Shown piece by piece: positions 1 to 8,720 of a stretch of DNA of 64,000 nt; position 1 is the first letter of the stretch; the number at the start of each line of letters is the position of its first letter. The notes below the pieces were generated by a model. The model was not told where the DNA came from. It did no database searches and was given only the letters and a program-made list of their open reading frames with translations. Both the position numbers and the translations under genes were made by a program. Origin of the DNA: Oleidesulfovibrio alaskensis DSM 16109 (GTDB taxonomy: Bacteria > Desulfobacterota > Desulfovibrionia > Desulfovibrionales > Desulfovibrionaceae). The stretch is from positions 372,001 through 436,000 of the forward strand of contig NZ_AXWQ01000005.1 of assembly GCF_000482745.1 (NCBI RefSeq). The letters are read 5' to 3'.

Positions 1-47
1 GCTCATACCGGCAAGATATGTCCCCCCCGCCGTATGAGACGTTCAGA

Positions 48-983
48 TTACGTTCCGCAGTCGGCCTTGTCTCCCCGCAGCTTGGCTGAAGCATGAGCAA
101 GAGCGGGCAGCACCGCCTGCATGTTTTCAAGGACAGCCTTGCGGCTGCCCGGCATATTAATGATAATGCAGGTACCCAGCGTACCCGCCACCGCGCGGGA
201 TATCACCGCATGCGGCGTCTTGCACAGGCTGGCGGCCATCATGGCCTGCTCAAATCCGTGCAGCCTTTTTTCAATGACGGCCAGCGTCGCTTCGGGCGTC
301 ACGTCACGGGGGCCCAGCCCCGTACCGCCCGTCGTGAAAACGACATCGTACCGCTGGGTCAGCGCAAGGTCGGTCAGCAGAGCCTTCAGGGCCGCTCCCT
401 CATCGGGCAGCAGATACCCCTGCACATGGCTGTCCGCAAACTCCCCGCGAAACATCTCGCCGATGGCCGGTCCGCTGGAGTCGGTACGCAGTCCCGCGGC
501 GCCTTTGTCAGAAAGAGTAACCCATGCGGCGGTCAGCTGCGGACTGCACACCGCCGCAGACAGACGGCCCGCGGGCAGGTCTTCCAGCACGGTTGCGGTA
601 TAGCCATATGCCGCATGCTGCATGCACGGCAGCACCAGCGGCACTCTGGCCGTCACACGCAGCACGGCGCGACGCGACGCATCATGCAGCACCGCACCGG
701 CCTTCAGACCGGTACCGTCCGCACCGCCCGTAAAAAAGCCCGCGCACATACCGGAAAAACCATCCGGCATGTCACCGGCACAGCCGCTTTCAACCGCCGC
801 ACTCTGCCTGTCCGCCACCGGAGCGGCAAGCAAAATCATCTCTCCGCGCCTGCACGGAGATTTCAGCTCCAGATCAACATCCGCCGTACACACCATGCCG
901 GACTCCCGCGTTGCGCCGCGCACATTTCTGTCCGGAGCGGACAGCGCGGCAATTGACGTCACTGCCTGAACCGGTCTTTGCAT
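48..983 (-). CDS. MogA/MoaB-domain protein with MOSC-like N-terminus
   Basis: The C-terminal half (from about residue 152) is a MogA/MoaB molybdopterin-binding domain: it opens with a VTLSDKG strand and carries the TTGGTG...PRDVTPEAT signature near residues 217-233, typical of enzymes that adenylylate molybdopterin. The N-terminal ~140 residues look like a worn MOSC domain (late LKAGAVL...RV..R..PC segment), a fusion seen in sulfate reducers, but I am less sure of that half. It probably serves molybdenum/tungsten cofactor synthesis, needed for formate dehydrogenases. I chose the ATG at 983; a GTG at 1031 would add 16 residues. The start lies inside the 3' end of the lipoprotein gene upstream, so the two are probably co-transcribed. 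Confidence 0.75.
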   Translation of the reverse strand: MQRPVQAVTSIAALSAPDRNVRGATRESGMVCTADVDLELKSPCRRGEMILLAAPVADRQSAAVESGCAGDMPDGFSGMCAGFFTGGADGTGLKAGAVLHDASRRAVLRVTARVPLVLPCMQHAAYGYTATVLEDLPAGRLSAAVCSPQLTAAWVTLSDKGAAGLRTDSSGPAIGEMFRGEFADSHVQGYLLPDEGAALKALLTDLALTQRYDVVFTTGGTGLGPRDVTPEATLAVIEKRLHGFEQAMMAASLCKTPHAVISRAVAGTLGTCIIINMPGSRKAVLENMQAVLPALAHASAKLRGDKADCGT

Positions 984-1414
984 AATGCGGGAAACAATAT
1001 GCGGTAGTAAGCGTCCGCAGCGTCTTTGCACCCTTTGCGATGGTACAGATGTGAGAACCGCTCATCGCAGCGGGACTTCATGACCTGCGTCTGCTCTTCC
1101 ACAGCATAGCGTTCCACGGCATCACGACACTGCGCCTCGGAGGTGAACACACTGTCATACAGTACAAAATTTTCACGGGCCATGTCGCAGCCCGGCACGC
1201 AGCCTTTCACTGTCATGCGCGCCAGCTCGTCATCGCGGCGGCAACGCTCAAGACAGGCTTCATACAACACACGCTCGTCCACGCGGAAAGCCGTACCGCC
1301 ATGGTCCGCCGCATCCGCTGACAGATACACGCCGGCAGACCGGCCGCCGGCCGTGCAGCCTGCAGTCACAAAAAGTAAACCGAGACCCAGCATCAGGAAA
1401 AAACGACTCGTCAT
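959..1414 (-). CDS. small cysteine-rich lipoprotein, unknown function
   Basis: A 151-residue protein with a clear lipoprotein signal peptide: charged start, hydrophobic core and a VTAGC lipobox with the lipidated cysteine near residue 20. The mature part is rich in cysteines, acidic and basic residues, with spaced CxxxC-like pairs, so disulfides are likely in the periplasm. The ATG at 1414 was chosen over an upstream start because GGAG lies just before it and the signal peptide then begins properly. Its stop overlaps the start of the molybdenum-cofactor-type gene downstream. I do not recognise the family. Confidence 0.75.
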   Translation of the reverse strand: MTSRFFLMLGLGLLFVTAGCTAGGRSAGVYLSADAADHGGTAFRVDERVLYEACLERCRRDDELARMTVKGCVPGCDMARENFVLYDSVFTSEAQCRDAVERYAVEEQTQVMKSRCDERFSHLYHRKGCKDAADAYYRILFPALCKDRFRQ

Positions 1415-1473
1415 GTGCAACTCCGTCCGCAGAAAAGTGCCACGGCTGCGCCCTGCCTGCAAGAAATACCGGA

Positions 1474-2160
1474 CTAGCGCCCCTGTTCCAGTGCCAGCCG
1501 CACGCCGAAAAGCAGCATAAGACCGCCTGCAGCAGCGTCAAGACGACGCATGACCACCGGACGCAGCAGCCTGCCCGCTCTGCCGCACCCTTTGCTGAGC
1601 AACGCAAACCACAACACGGTGGCCGCCAGATGCGCGGCGGCGAACCATACCGCACGCCAGATTTCCGGACGGGCACCCATTATCTGGGGCAGCACTGCAA
1701 GATAAAAAACAGCAACCTTGGGGTTGAGTACATTTGTCACCAACCCCTCACAATAGGCTTTGCGCCTGCCCGGCGCTTCCGCCTGCAGCGCAGGGGCCGG
1801 GGCTGCCTCGTCTGCAGGGCCTGCACGCAGTCCGCCGGCGCGCCGGACACCGGCCAGCGCTTTTACGCCCAGCCATATCAGGTACGCCGCGCCGCACCAG
1901 CGCACAACAGCATATGCCTGCGCGGAATGCACCAGCACGGCGGACAACCCCAGACCGGCCAGCAAAGCGTGAAACAGCAGCCCGCTGGCAATGCCGCAGG
2001 CAGTCATGAAACCGCACCGCGAGCCACCGGTCAGAGCATTGCGCAGCACCAGAAAAGTATCCGGCCCCGGAGTAACGGTAAGCACCACCGCTATGCCTGC
2101 CAGCATGGCCAGTTCCGGCCCTGCGGCAGCAAGCAGGCTCCATAATGATTCAGCGGGCAT
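1474..2160 (-). CDS. LysE/RhtB family amino-acid exporter
   Basis: A 228-residue inner-membrane protein with about six hydrophobic segments. The N-terminal half has the LysE/RhtB family signature (VTPGPDTFLVLRNAL followed by a glycine-rich G...GLLFHALLAGLG stretch). Members export amino acids or small amino-acid derivatives such as lysine, homoserine, threonine or leucine; the substrate cannot be read from sequence. Length is slightly above the usual ~205-210, owing to an Ala/Pro/Glu-rich cytoplasmic loop in the middle. It lies just upstream of the small lipoprotein gene on the same strand. Confidence 0.85.
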   Translation of the reverse strand: MPAESLWSLLAAAGPELAMLAGIAVVLTVTPGPDTFLVLRNALTGGSRCGFMTACGIASGLLFHALLAGLGLSAVLVHSAQAYAVVRWCGAAYLIWLGVKALAGVRRAGGLRAGPADEAAPAPALQAEAPGRRKAYCEGLVTNVLNPKVAVFYLAVLPQIMGARPEIWRAVWFAAAHLAATVLWFALLSKGCGRAGRLLRPVVMRRLDAAAGGLMLLFGVRLALEQGR

Positions 2161-2390
2161 GTATTCTCCTGTCTGCGAAGCTCAAAAAACGTTCATCCGG
2201 TTACTGTCTGCTTTGTGTCCGGCTTTTCCGTCCGTGATCACACTGCAAAGTGCCGGAAGTCTGCCCGTGCGGCGCGCCATATGCACAGTGTACGCCTGTG
2301 TGCCGTGCACACGCAAGAGCCGCACCCCTCCGTAAAACATAAGGCGGCGGCCCGCCAGGAAACCGCCGCCCGTCCCTCGGCGGGACTATA

Positions 2391-2427
2391 AAAACAGGCA
2401 CCCACAGCCAGTGTGCATGCTGTTTTC
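2391..2427 (-). terminator. likely terminator of the amino-acid ABC operon
   Basis: An inverted repeat AAAACAG / CTGTTTT with an inner GCAC/GTGC pair lies directly after the stop of the ATPase gene in the minus-strand direction and ends in a run of Ts. There is a three-base bulge, so folding should be checked. Confidence 0.5.
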
Positions 2428-2434
2428 TCCCCGA

Positions 2435-3166
2435 TTACAGAATCTGATTAAGGAAGTTTCTGGCCCGCTCGTGGCGGGGGCTGGTGAAGAAGTGTTCCGG
2501 AGTGCCTTCTTCAATGATTTTACCCATATCCATAAAGACAACCCTGTCTGCCACTTCGCGGGCAAAACCCATTTCGTGGGTGACCACAACCATGGTCATG
2601 CCTTCGCGGGCCAGTGTCTTCATAACATCCAGCACTTCGCCCACCATTTCGGGATCAAGAGCAGATGTCGGCTCGTCAAACAGCATCACCTTAGGGTCCA
2701 TGGCCAGTGCACGGGCAATGGCCACACGCTGCTGCTGCCCGCCCGAAAGCTGGTCGGGATATACCCCGTGCTTGTCGGAGATACCCACTTTTTTCAGCAG
2801 CCCCATGGCTTTGGACTCTGAATCACTGCGGTTGCGCCCGCGAACCGTCATCTGGGCCATGGTCAGGTTTTCCAGCACGCTCATATGCGGAAAAAGATTG
2901 AACGACTGAAAAACCATACCCACTTCGGCACGGACTTTGTTGATGTCGCAGGCCGGATCGAGAATATTGCGGCCTTCTATCCACACTTCGCCTTCATCGG
3001 CATATTCCAGCCGGTTAAGACAGCGCAGAAATGTGGATTTGCCGGATCCCGAGGGCCCGATAACCACCACGACCTCGCCCGCGGCAACGTCCAGCGATAC
3101 ATCGCTGAGCGCATGCAGCGGCTCGGGGGTGTAGAATATTTTATTCAGGTTCTTTGCCTTGATCAT
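2435..3166 (-). CDS. polar amino-acid ABC transporter ATPase (GlnQ/HisP type)
   Basis: A 243-residue ABC ATPase energising the importer encoded upstream. Walker A GPSGSGKST, signature LSGGQQQR and Walker B MLFDEPTSALDPE are all intact. Length and sequence match the GlnQ/HisP/ArtP group for polar amino acids. The true start is the ATG at 3166, whose bases overlap the TGA of the permease gene (ATGA), a sign of translational coupling; upstream in-frame sequence is not family-like. It is the last gene of the operon zinc-ribbon protein, binding protein, permease, ATPase. Confidence 0.92.
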   Translation of the reverse strand: MIKAKNLNKIFYTPEPLHALSDVSLDVAAGEVVVVIGPSGSGKSTFLRCLNRLEYADEGEVWIEGRNILDPACDINKVRAEVGMVFQSFNLFPHMSVLENLTMAQMTVRGRNRSDSESKAMGLLKKVGISDKHGVYPDQLSGGQQQRVAIARALAMDPKVMLFDEPTSALDPEMVGEVLDVMKTLAREGMTMVVVTHEMGFAREVADRVVFMDMGKIIEEGTPEHFFTSPRHERARNFLNQIL

Positions 3167-4176
3167 CGTACGGCCTTGTTTTCCAGATAAGAGACAAACA
3201 GCGAAAGCGTGAAGGTAAGCAGCAGGTACAGCACCGCGCACAGAATCCACAGCTCGAAAGGCTGCAGCGAAGAGCTGACAACTTCACGTGTTGCCTTGGT
3301 CAGTTCGCGGATGGCGATGACGCCCAGCAGAGAAGAGTCTTTGACCAGACTGATGAACTGCCCTGCCAGCGGCGGCATGATGCGGCGGAAGGCCTGCGGC
3401 AGAATGACCTTGCGCATGGCCTGACTGTAATTGAGACCCAGCGACCGGGCTGCTTCCATCTGCCCGCGGTGCACAGACTGTATACCGGCACGGACAATTT
3501 CGGCCACATAGGCACCCGTAAACACGGACAGCGCCAGCACACCGAACCACATGGGCGGCACCTGCCCCAGACCGGCCTGCATAAGCAGATTGTTCACCAG
3601 CGTACCGGCGACAAAATACCACAGAAAAATCTGCACCAGCAGGGGGGAACCGCGGATCAGCTCGATGTAGGTGATGGCCCCCCATTTAAGCGCGGGGTTT
3701 TCGGAAATGCGGGCAAGGCCGGTCAGCACACCGAAGGTGATGCCGAACACAATGGAAATGAGGCTGACCTCCAGCGTGACCCACAGCCCCTGCAGCAGCA
3801 CTCCCGGCTCGCTGACCCTGTATGTGCCCAGCACATCGCCCAGATAAACGTAATCCCCCTGCGCCGGAGTAAGAGACATACCCGGTTCCAGCTTCTGCTG
3901 CACACGGGTACCGTCGTCTTCCTGCAGCACCACAAACCGTGCGCCGTCTTTTGTCAGCGTCTCAACAAGAGTTCCCTGCTGCTCAGCGCGCACGTCCACA
4001 TGTTTCTGCACCCAGAAATACTGGGGAATGCGGTTCCACCGCCATACATACTCCACAGAATTGGACGCAGCCCACAGAAAACCGACAGTGACAAGCAGCA
4101 TCGCCACAAAAGCCGCCTTCCAGAAGAGAAAGTATCCCGGACCTCTGGGCGCATCCAGCCCTCTATATGCCGTCAT
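3163..4176 (-). CDS. polar amino-acid ABC permease with long periplasmic insertion
   Basis: A HisM/GlnP-type permease. The standard permease core begins near residue 128 (LLQGLWVTLEVSLISIV) and has the EAA-type loop (MEAARSLGLNYSQAMRKVILPQA) that contacts the ATPase. Before it is an extra segment: one membrane helix near residues 17-37, then about 85 mostly polar residues predicted to sit in the periplasm. With 337 residues it is about 100 longer than typical single-domain HisM proteins. Binding protein upstream and ATPase downstream complete the importer, which has only one permease gene and so probably works as a homodimer. The start at 4176 has a GAGG 11 bases upstream. Confidence 0.88.
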   Translation of the reverse strand: MTAYRGLDAPRGPGYFLFWKAAFVAMLLVTVGFLWAASNSVEYVWRWNRIPQYFWVQKHVDVRAEQQGTLVETLTKDGARFVVLQEDDGTRVQQKLEPGMSLTPAQGDYVYLGDVLGTYRVSEPGVLLQGLWVTLEVSLISIVFGITFGVLTGLARISENPALKWGAITYIELIRGSPLLVQIFLWYFVAGTLVNNLLMQAGLGQVPPMWFGVLALSVFTGAYVAEIVRAGIQSVHRGQMEAARSLGLNYSQAMRKVILPQAFRRIMPPLAGQFISLVKDSSLLGVIAIRELTKATREVVSSSLQPFELWILCAVLYLLLTFTLSLFVSYLENKAVR

Positions 4177-4281
4177 TGTATGCTAAACCTCACAAACGAT
4201 GTCGCCGCCAACGGGCGGCGCAGAGGTTCCCGGCTGCGGGGGTGACAACGCGGCACGCCGCCCCCCCGGAAACCAGGAATC

Positions 4282-4323
4282 AAAAAAAGCTGAAGCGGGC
4301 CGGAGCACGGAGTTCCGGCCCGC
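4282..4323 (-). terminator. intercistronic hairpin between binding-protein and permease genes
   Basis: A perfect 10-bp stem (GCGGGCCGGA at 4295-4304 with TCCGGCCCGC at 4314-4323) followed on the minus strand by a CTTCAGC tract and seven Ts. It sits between the binding-protein stop and the permease start, so it may act as a partial terminator or RNA-stabilising hairpin that gives more binding protein than permease. Confidence 0.65.
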
Positions 4324-4342
4324 CATATGGCTTACGCCCTGA

Positions 4343-5158
4343 TTATTTAAGCTGAGACTGCCATGCGTCGGAACGCAGCCACTTGTTGTACATGCGCTCG
4401 TAGCGGCCGTCGTTTTTCAGCTGACGCAGAAAATGATTGATAAAGTTTGCAAAGTCAGGATCACCCTGCTTGTAGCCCACAGCCATGGGTTCAAAGGTGA
4501 AAGGCTCGTTCAGCAGGTAGGTTTTGTCCTTGCCCTGCTGTGCCTGAAACACCTCGTTCACCGGCAGGTCGTACACAAACGCGTCGGCACGGCCGTTCAC
4601 CACTTCCATGGCGCAGTCCACTTCTTTGTCAAACGACTTGTAGGTCGCCTTGGGCAGGTATTTTTTGGTGGCTTCTTCACCGGTGGTACCCATGCGGGAA
4701 ACAACGATGAACTTGGGATCATTGAGATCCTTGTAGGATTTCACGGTGCCTTTATGCTTTGCAGCTACCAGCACGGTCTGCCCCATGACAAGGTACGGTT
4801 CGGAAAAACCGATCTTCATGTTGCGTTCCTGCGTCAGTGTCATGCCGGAAATGATCACGTCAAACTTTCCGGAAAGCAGCGAAGGAATCATACCGTCGAA
4901 ATCGGTATTCACAGGAACGAACTTAACACCCATGGATTTGGCAAGCTCTTTGCCGAGGTCAATGTCAAAGCCCACAAAATTGCCGGACTTGTCCGTCATC
5001 TCAAAGGGGGGATAACCGGCGTCGAAGCCGACGCGCAGTTCTCCGCGCTTCAGGATGTCGTTCAGAACGGATTTCTTGGCCAGATCGATGTCGCCTGCAA
5101 AAGCCGGTACCGCCATAACAGTAACCAGCAGCAGGACAAGCGCCTTAACAAACTTCAT
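4343..5158 (-). CDS. periplasmic polar amino-acid binding protein
   Basis: A 271-residue family 3 solute-binding protein. A Sec signal peptide (about residues 1-21, cleaved after AFA) is followed by the family start ILKRGELRVGFDAGYPPFE and the conserved GFDIDLGKELAKSMGV segment, with G-FDVIISGMT-type ligand-lobe residues later. It captures polar amino acids in the periplasm and delivers them to the permease downstream. GGAGG sits ten bases before the ATG. The nearest upstream gene is the zinc-ribbon microprotein, 49 bases away on the same strand. The exact amino acid cannot be assigned. Confidence 0.93.
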   Translation of the reverse strand: MKFVKALVLLLVTVMAVPAFAGDIDLAKKSVLNDILKRGELRVGFDAGYPPFEMTDKSGNFVGFDIDLGKELAKSMGVKFVPVNTDFDGMIPSLLSGKFDVIISGMTLTQERNMKIGFSEPYLVMGQTVLVAAKHKGTVKSYKDLNDPKFIVVSRMGTTGEEATKKYLPKATYKSFDKEVDCAMEVVNGRADAFVYDLPVNEVFQAQQGKDKTYLLNEPFTFEPMAVGYKQGDPDFANFINHFLRQLKNDGRYERMYNKWLRSDAWQSQLK

Positions 5159-5207
5159 TTGGACACCTCCAGTATTTTCCCGTCAGACCCCGCGGGGCCT
5201 CTCCTCA

Positions 5208-5384
5208 TCAATATTTGCCCTCGGTCAGCACTTCCTTGATGATCATATCTCTGCGGCATGTGGGGCAACGCGGCATGGTTTCCTCCGGCAGAGCGATGAT
5301 CTGGGTTTGCCGGCATTTGGGACATATGACTTCCACAAACTCACGCCTGTAGCGGTCTTGCAGCGGCTTAGTGTCCTTGTTCAC
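5208..5384 (-). CDS. 58-residue zinc-ribbon microprotein
   Basis: A short gene starting at a GTG at 5384, with a strong GAGGTG ribosome site six to seven bases before it, and ending in TGA at 5208-5210. The product has two CxxC pairs (ICPKC at residues 20-24 and RCPTC at 39-43) 16 residues apart, the layout of a rubredoxin-like or zinc-ribbon fold, flanked by charged segments. It lies 49 bases upstream of the amino-acid binding-protein gene on the same strand and is probably the first gene of that operon. Function unknown; it could be a regulator or an RNA/protein-binding module. Confidence 0.7.
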   Translation of the reverse strand: MNKDTKPLQDRYRREFVEVICPKCRQTQIIALPEETMPRCPTCRRDMIIKEVLTEGKY

Positions 5385-5520
5385 GATTCACCTCGCGGGT
5401 TGAAAAAGTGATGTCTCCGGCACCGTGTTCCCGATGCCGGCAGACCGGTCATTCTTCGCGAATTTGTATTCAAAATCAAGCGAAAACACAGGTTGTGTGT
5501 TGCCGAAACGACAAATATGA

Positions 5521-5557
5521 AAAAACGGCATGTTCCGCCGGGGCGGAACATGCCGTA
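5521..5557 (-). terminator. terminator after glutamate dehydrogenase
   Basis: A perfect 15-bp inverted repeat (5526-5540 with 5543-5557) followed by six Ts on the minus strand, 28 bases beyond the glutamate dehydrogenase stop. It separates that gene from the amino-acid transport operon. Confidence 0.9.
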
Positions 5558-5584
5558 AAAAGAAGCGCTATACCGCAGGAGCTG

Positions 5585-8539
5585 CTAGACAAGCCCCAGC
5601 TGCTGCATGGTCAGGTAGCGCACTCCGCCCGATTCCATAAGTTCCGTTATGCTGTCGGCATCGTCCACAGTGGCGCCCCGCAGTGCGGCCACATATCCGG
5701 CCACCTGTTTTTCGGCTTCGCGGTAAACGCGCATGACACGCCGCACATCACGCTTACGCACCAGTTCGCCCAGCCAGCCCATACCTTCCTGATACACGAT
5801 GCGCGAAGCCACATACGCGCTGATAAGCGAATACTGGTGCCGCAGCGGCACACTGCCGAGAATACGGTCGCGGTAGCGTTCCACCAGCACGGCGGGACAA
5901 TATTCCAGCAGCAATGACCGCAGCATATCGTCTGCGGCGATATCGGGCTGGTCCGCCATGAACCCTGCATACAGCGCATCGGCCACGCTGTTGATTTCCG
6001 TTGAAAGTTCCAGCGATATTTCATGCAGCGCCTTGCAGTCGTCGCATTTGCGGCGTTCACGCAGGAGCAGCCGCGCCTCGTCTCTGGCTCTGCGCCGCAG
6101 GATGTCGAACACATCTTCCACATAACGCGGTTTGTTGGCCACAAACTCTTCTTCCGTCATCACAAGGCCGCCCAGAATCTCGTATGACGAGCAGATGACC
6201 CCGGTTTTGTTGGCCGACGAGCCGTGCACCACAAGCACGCCTTTTTCAGACAGCTTCTGCCGGGCATCGGGCGAAATGAACAGGTTGGCGCCTTCCACCA
6301 CCGCCCGTGCCGACGGAGTGCCGTCGGCGGCAAAGAAATCGCGCCAGTTTTTGCTGTTGATGGTATCGGGCCTGCCGCCCGAAGGGATGAATATATCGGC
6401 CTGCGCCCTGTTATGCAGCGCGTTGCGTATGCGGACATTTTCCGGAGTGTCGGCACTGATGACAAAGGCCTCTTCTCCCGTCAGCTTGAGCGAAGAAAAA
6501 GAATCGATGGACCGCTGCATGTCAATGAGACGGTTCAGTTCGCTCCATGCGAGTCCCTGCGGGTCATAGGCCGCGCCGTGTCCGTCGGTGATGGCAACCA
6601 CGCGGGCATTTTCGCCGTAATCCCTGTACAGAATTTTGAGCACGTTGCCTGCCACGTCCCCTTTGGGACCGCCTGTTATCTTGCAGGTAAAGCGCTGCTT
6701 TTCAGGCTCAATACCCATGCTGCGCAGCACTTCGTCCACAAAGACCATCACCCCCAGACTGGTGACCCCGTATTCCTTGTGATTGATACCGGCATTGGGC
6801 TTTGAACTCATGAAAGCCGACGGCCAGCGGTACCCGCGTTCACGTGCACGGCGCACTGTCCAGTCTATGTGCTCTGGAGTGATGTGCTCATCGGGCCCCA
6901 GATAGATGATTTCTTCCTTGCCCAGATAATCCACCACCCCCGGCAGCGCGGGAGAATCCTCCCCCGTCAGTATGACATCCAGAAGCGAATTGATCATGCT
7001 GTGCACGGCCAGATTCACATCGCCCCTCGGTCCCAGCAGCATCACCGCTTTGGAGCCGCCTTCGGGAATATCCTTGTTTTTGTAATGCTGGGCGCGGGCC
7101 AGCGCCGTGACCTCGTCGTACAGCCGGTTCGACTCCAGCTCGAACTGTTCCTGTGTACGCGTGGTTACCATGCGCACGCCGCCCCGGGCCATATCGCGGT
7201 ACCGTACATGAAACCCCTGCGCATAAGGCCCGTGGAAAAAAAAGACACCGTAGGGTCTGTCTTCCGGCGGACATCCGCCGGAGCATTCGGCCATAAACGA
7301 GGAATCAAGACGGAAGGAAAGCCCGTATATCTGATCGAGATAATAGTTGGTACGCAGCGTGTTGCGGAAAAATCCGAAGATGATTCCCAGAATCCGCCGT
7401 TCGTTTTCTTCCACGCATTCCTCAAGCATGGTGTCTATGCGGTCTTCCAGCGATGCCACCCTGTCCTGCCTGCTGCCCAGCGAAGGATCGAACCGTGCCT
7501 CGAAATATTCCACCAGAAGAGCAATTTCACGCCGGCGCACCAGCGCCACATTGACCACATTGTCCGCCGTGTAAGCCCACAGGTTATCTTTGACCAGAAA
7601 TACATGGGCAAATTCGCAGGCCGCCTGCAGCAGCATTACCCTTTTCAGGTTCCAGCCTTCCTCATCTGCATATTTTTCCAGATCATGCGGGGCAAACCAC
7701 TTCACCAGCTTCAGTTTGCGGGTCAGCTTGTGCCACAGCTCAGAATCAGGCAGCACAAGATCATCTCTCAGGCGCACATAAAAACTGAGCAGCGCCATGG
7801 TCTTGCCGTCCGGCAGTGTGAAAAGGTCGCCGTATGCCCGCCTGACAGACAGTTTTTCGCGGTGCAGAATCTTGGTCACCTGCAACAGCAGTCCGGTGGA
7901 TGGCGGGTTGACCATGGCCACGGCAATGCGTGATTCGTTGCCGCCGGGGCACTGCTCCAGCGTGACCCATGTATCCTCGCTGCCGCGCAAGTCCTGCATG
8001 GCGCGGAAGTGACGCGCCGCGCGCAGGGTTTCAAATTTATGCACATAGTCACTATTGGTGCCGCTCAGAAAAATCTCAAACGCCCCGCGCTCATCCCCGC
8101 GTATCAGCCCTTCATCCAGCACGGCCTGCACAGCAGCGGCAAACTCCTCCGATTCGGGCGAAGCTTTGGGCTGTCCGGAAAGCAATATGGTGCACAGCTT
8201 CAGCTGCCCGTCATGGCTGGAGTACAGCCTTGCCGTTTCAATGCTGTCATCCAGATGGCTCTCAAGAATCTGCAGCAACTCAATGTCGCTGCCTTCGGGT
8301 GCAATGTAGGTAACAGTCCGCCTGTCGGGACTGACAAGATTGACGGTGTGGTTGTCTGTGGTCACCCTGCCGGTGATAATGGTCTGCAGGTGCTGAACCT
8401 GATCTTCCACCGAATGGGTTTTGAAATAGTAGTCGGGCATGTTGGCGTAAAACCAGGGGACAACGCTTTGCGCAACGCTGTCCAGTCCGCTTTTGACCGA
8501 CTCCAGAACACGGTCTGTCTCTGATACGTGCCTAGCCAT
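5585..8539 (-). CDS. large NAD-dependent glutamate dehydrogenase
   Basis: A 984-residue enzyme of the large NAD-GDH group (intermediate in size between hexameric ~450-residue and ~1600-residue GDHs), converting glutamate to 2-oxoglutarate and ammonia. The N-terminal ~450 residues are regulatory/ACT-like. The catalytic part has the lysine-bearing IPEGGSKAVMLL segment, GPDEHITPEHIDW, the TGGPKGDVAGN dinucleotide region and SSANKTGVICSSYE. The ATG at 8539 has GGAGGAACTGC before it; upstream in-frame sequence lacks family character. It stands alone, ends in a strong terminator, and is divergent from the oxidoreductase gene. Its nearness to an amino-acid importer fits amino-acid use as a carbon or electron source, but that is inference. 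Confidence 0.9.
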   Translation of the reverse strand: MARHVSETDRVLESVKSGLDSVAQSVVPWFYANMPDYYFKTHSVEDQVQHLQTIITGRVTTDNHTVNLVSPDRRTVTYIAPEGSDIELLQILESHLDDSIETARLYSSHDGQLKLCTILLSGQPKASPESEEFAAAVQAVLDEGLIRGDERGAFEIFLSGTNSDYVHKFETLRAARHFRAMQDLRGSEDTWVTLEQCPGGNESRIAVAMVNPPSTGLLLQVTKILHREKLSVRRAYGDLFTLPDGKTMALLSFYVRLRDDLVLPDSELWHKLTRKLKLVKWFAPHDLEKYADEEGWNLKRVMLLQAACEFAHVFLVKDNLWAYTADNVVNVALVRRREIALLVEYFEARFDPSLGSRQDRVASLEDRIDTMLEECVEENERRILGIIFGFFRNTLRTNYYLDQIYGLSFRLDSSFMAECSGGCPPEDRPYGVFFFHGPYAQGFHVRYRDMARGGVRMVTTRTQEQFELESNRLYDEVTALARAQHYKNKDIPEGGSKAVMLLGPRGDVNLAVHSMINSLLDVILTGEDSPALPGVVDYLGKEEIIYLGPDEHITPEHIDWTVRRARERGYRWPSAFMSSKPNAGINHKEYGVTSLGVMVFVDEVLRSMGIEPEKQRFTCKITGGPKGDVAGNVLKILYRDYGENARVVAITDGHGAAYDPQGLAWSELNRLIDMQRSIDSFSSLKLTGEEAFVISADTPENVRIRNALHNRAQADIFIPSGGRPDTINSKNWRDFFAADGTPSARAVVEGANLFISPDARQKLSEKGVLVVHGSSANKTGVICSSYEILGGLVMTEEEFVANKPRYVEDVFDILRRRARDEARLLLRERRKCDDCKALHEISLELSTEINSVADALYAGFMADQPDIAADDMLRSLLLEYCPAVLVERYRDRILGSVPLRHQYSLISAYVASRIVYQEGMGWLGELVRKRDVRRVMRVYREAEKQVAGYVAALRGATVDDADSITELMESGGVRYLTMQQLGLV

Positions 8540-8720
8540 GCAGTTCCTCCTTGCGTAGCCGCTCACTATACAATCGGGTGCAGAATACCGCATCATGGTG
8601 CAAGAGCAATACTTTTTTCCCTGATTTTTCCTTTCCGGCGTCGTGCGGGGGCTGGACACCCCCGCCCCGTTGGTTCACTATAAAAAAACAAATCCCCATC
8701 ATGACAGCCACGGAGAACGC

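Noticed and set aside
2..38. CTCATAC / GTATGAG inverted repeat at the left window edge.
   Set aside because: It lies just past the MogA-type gene and might be a weak terminator, but it has a long loop and no T-run, and the flank is cut off.
2343..2370. GGCGGCGG / CCGCCGCC hairpin downstream of the amino-acid ABC operon.
   Set aside because: It lies beyond the T-rich hairpin already called and has no T-run of its own; kept only as a possible secondary stem.
8540..8720. Promoters in the divergent region between glutamate dehydrogenase and the oxidoreductase.
   Set aside because: There are TATAAA- and TATAGT-like boxes but the -35 spacing is poor (20 bases or no box), so I did not call them.
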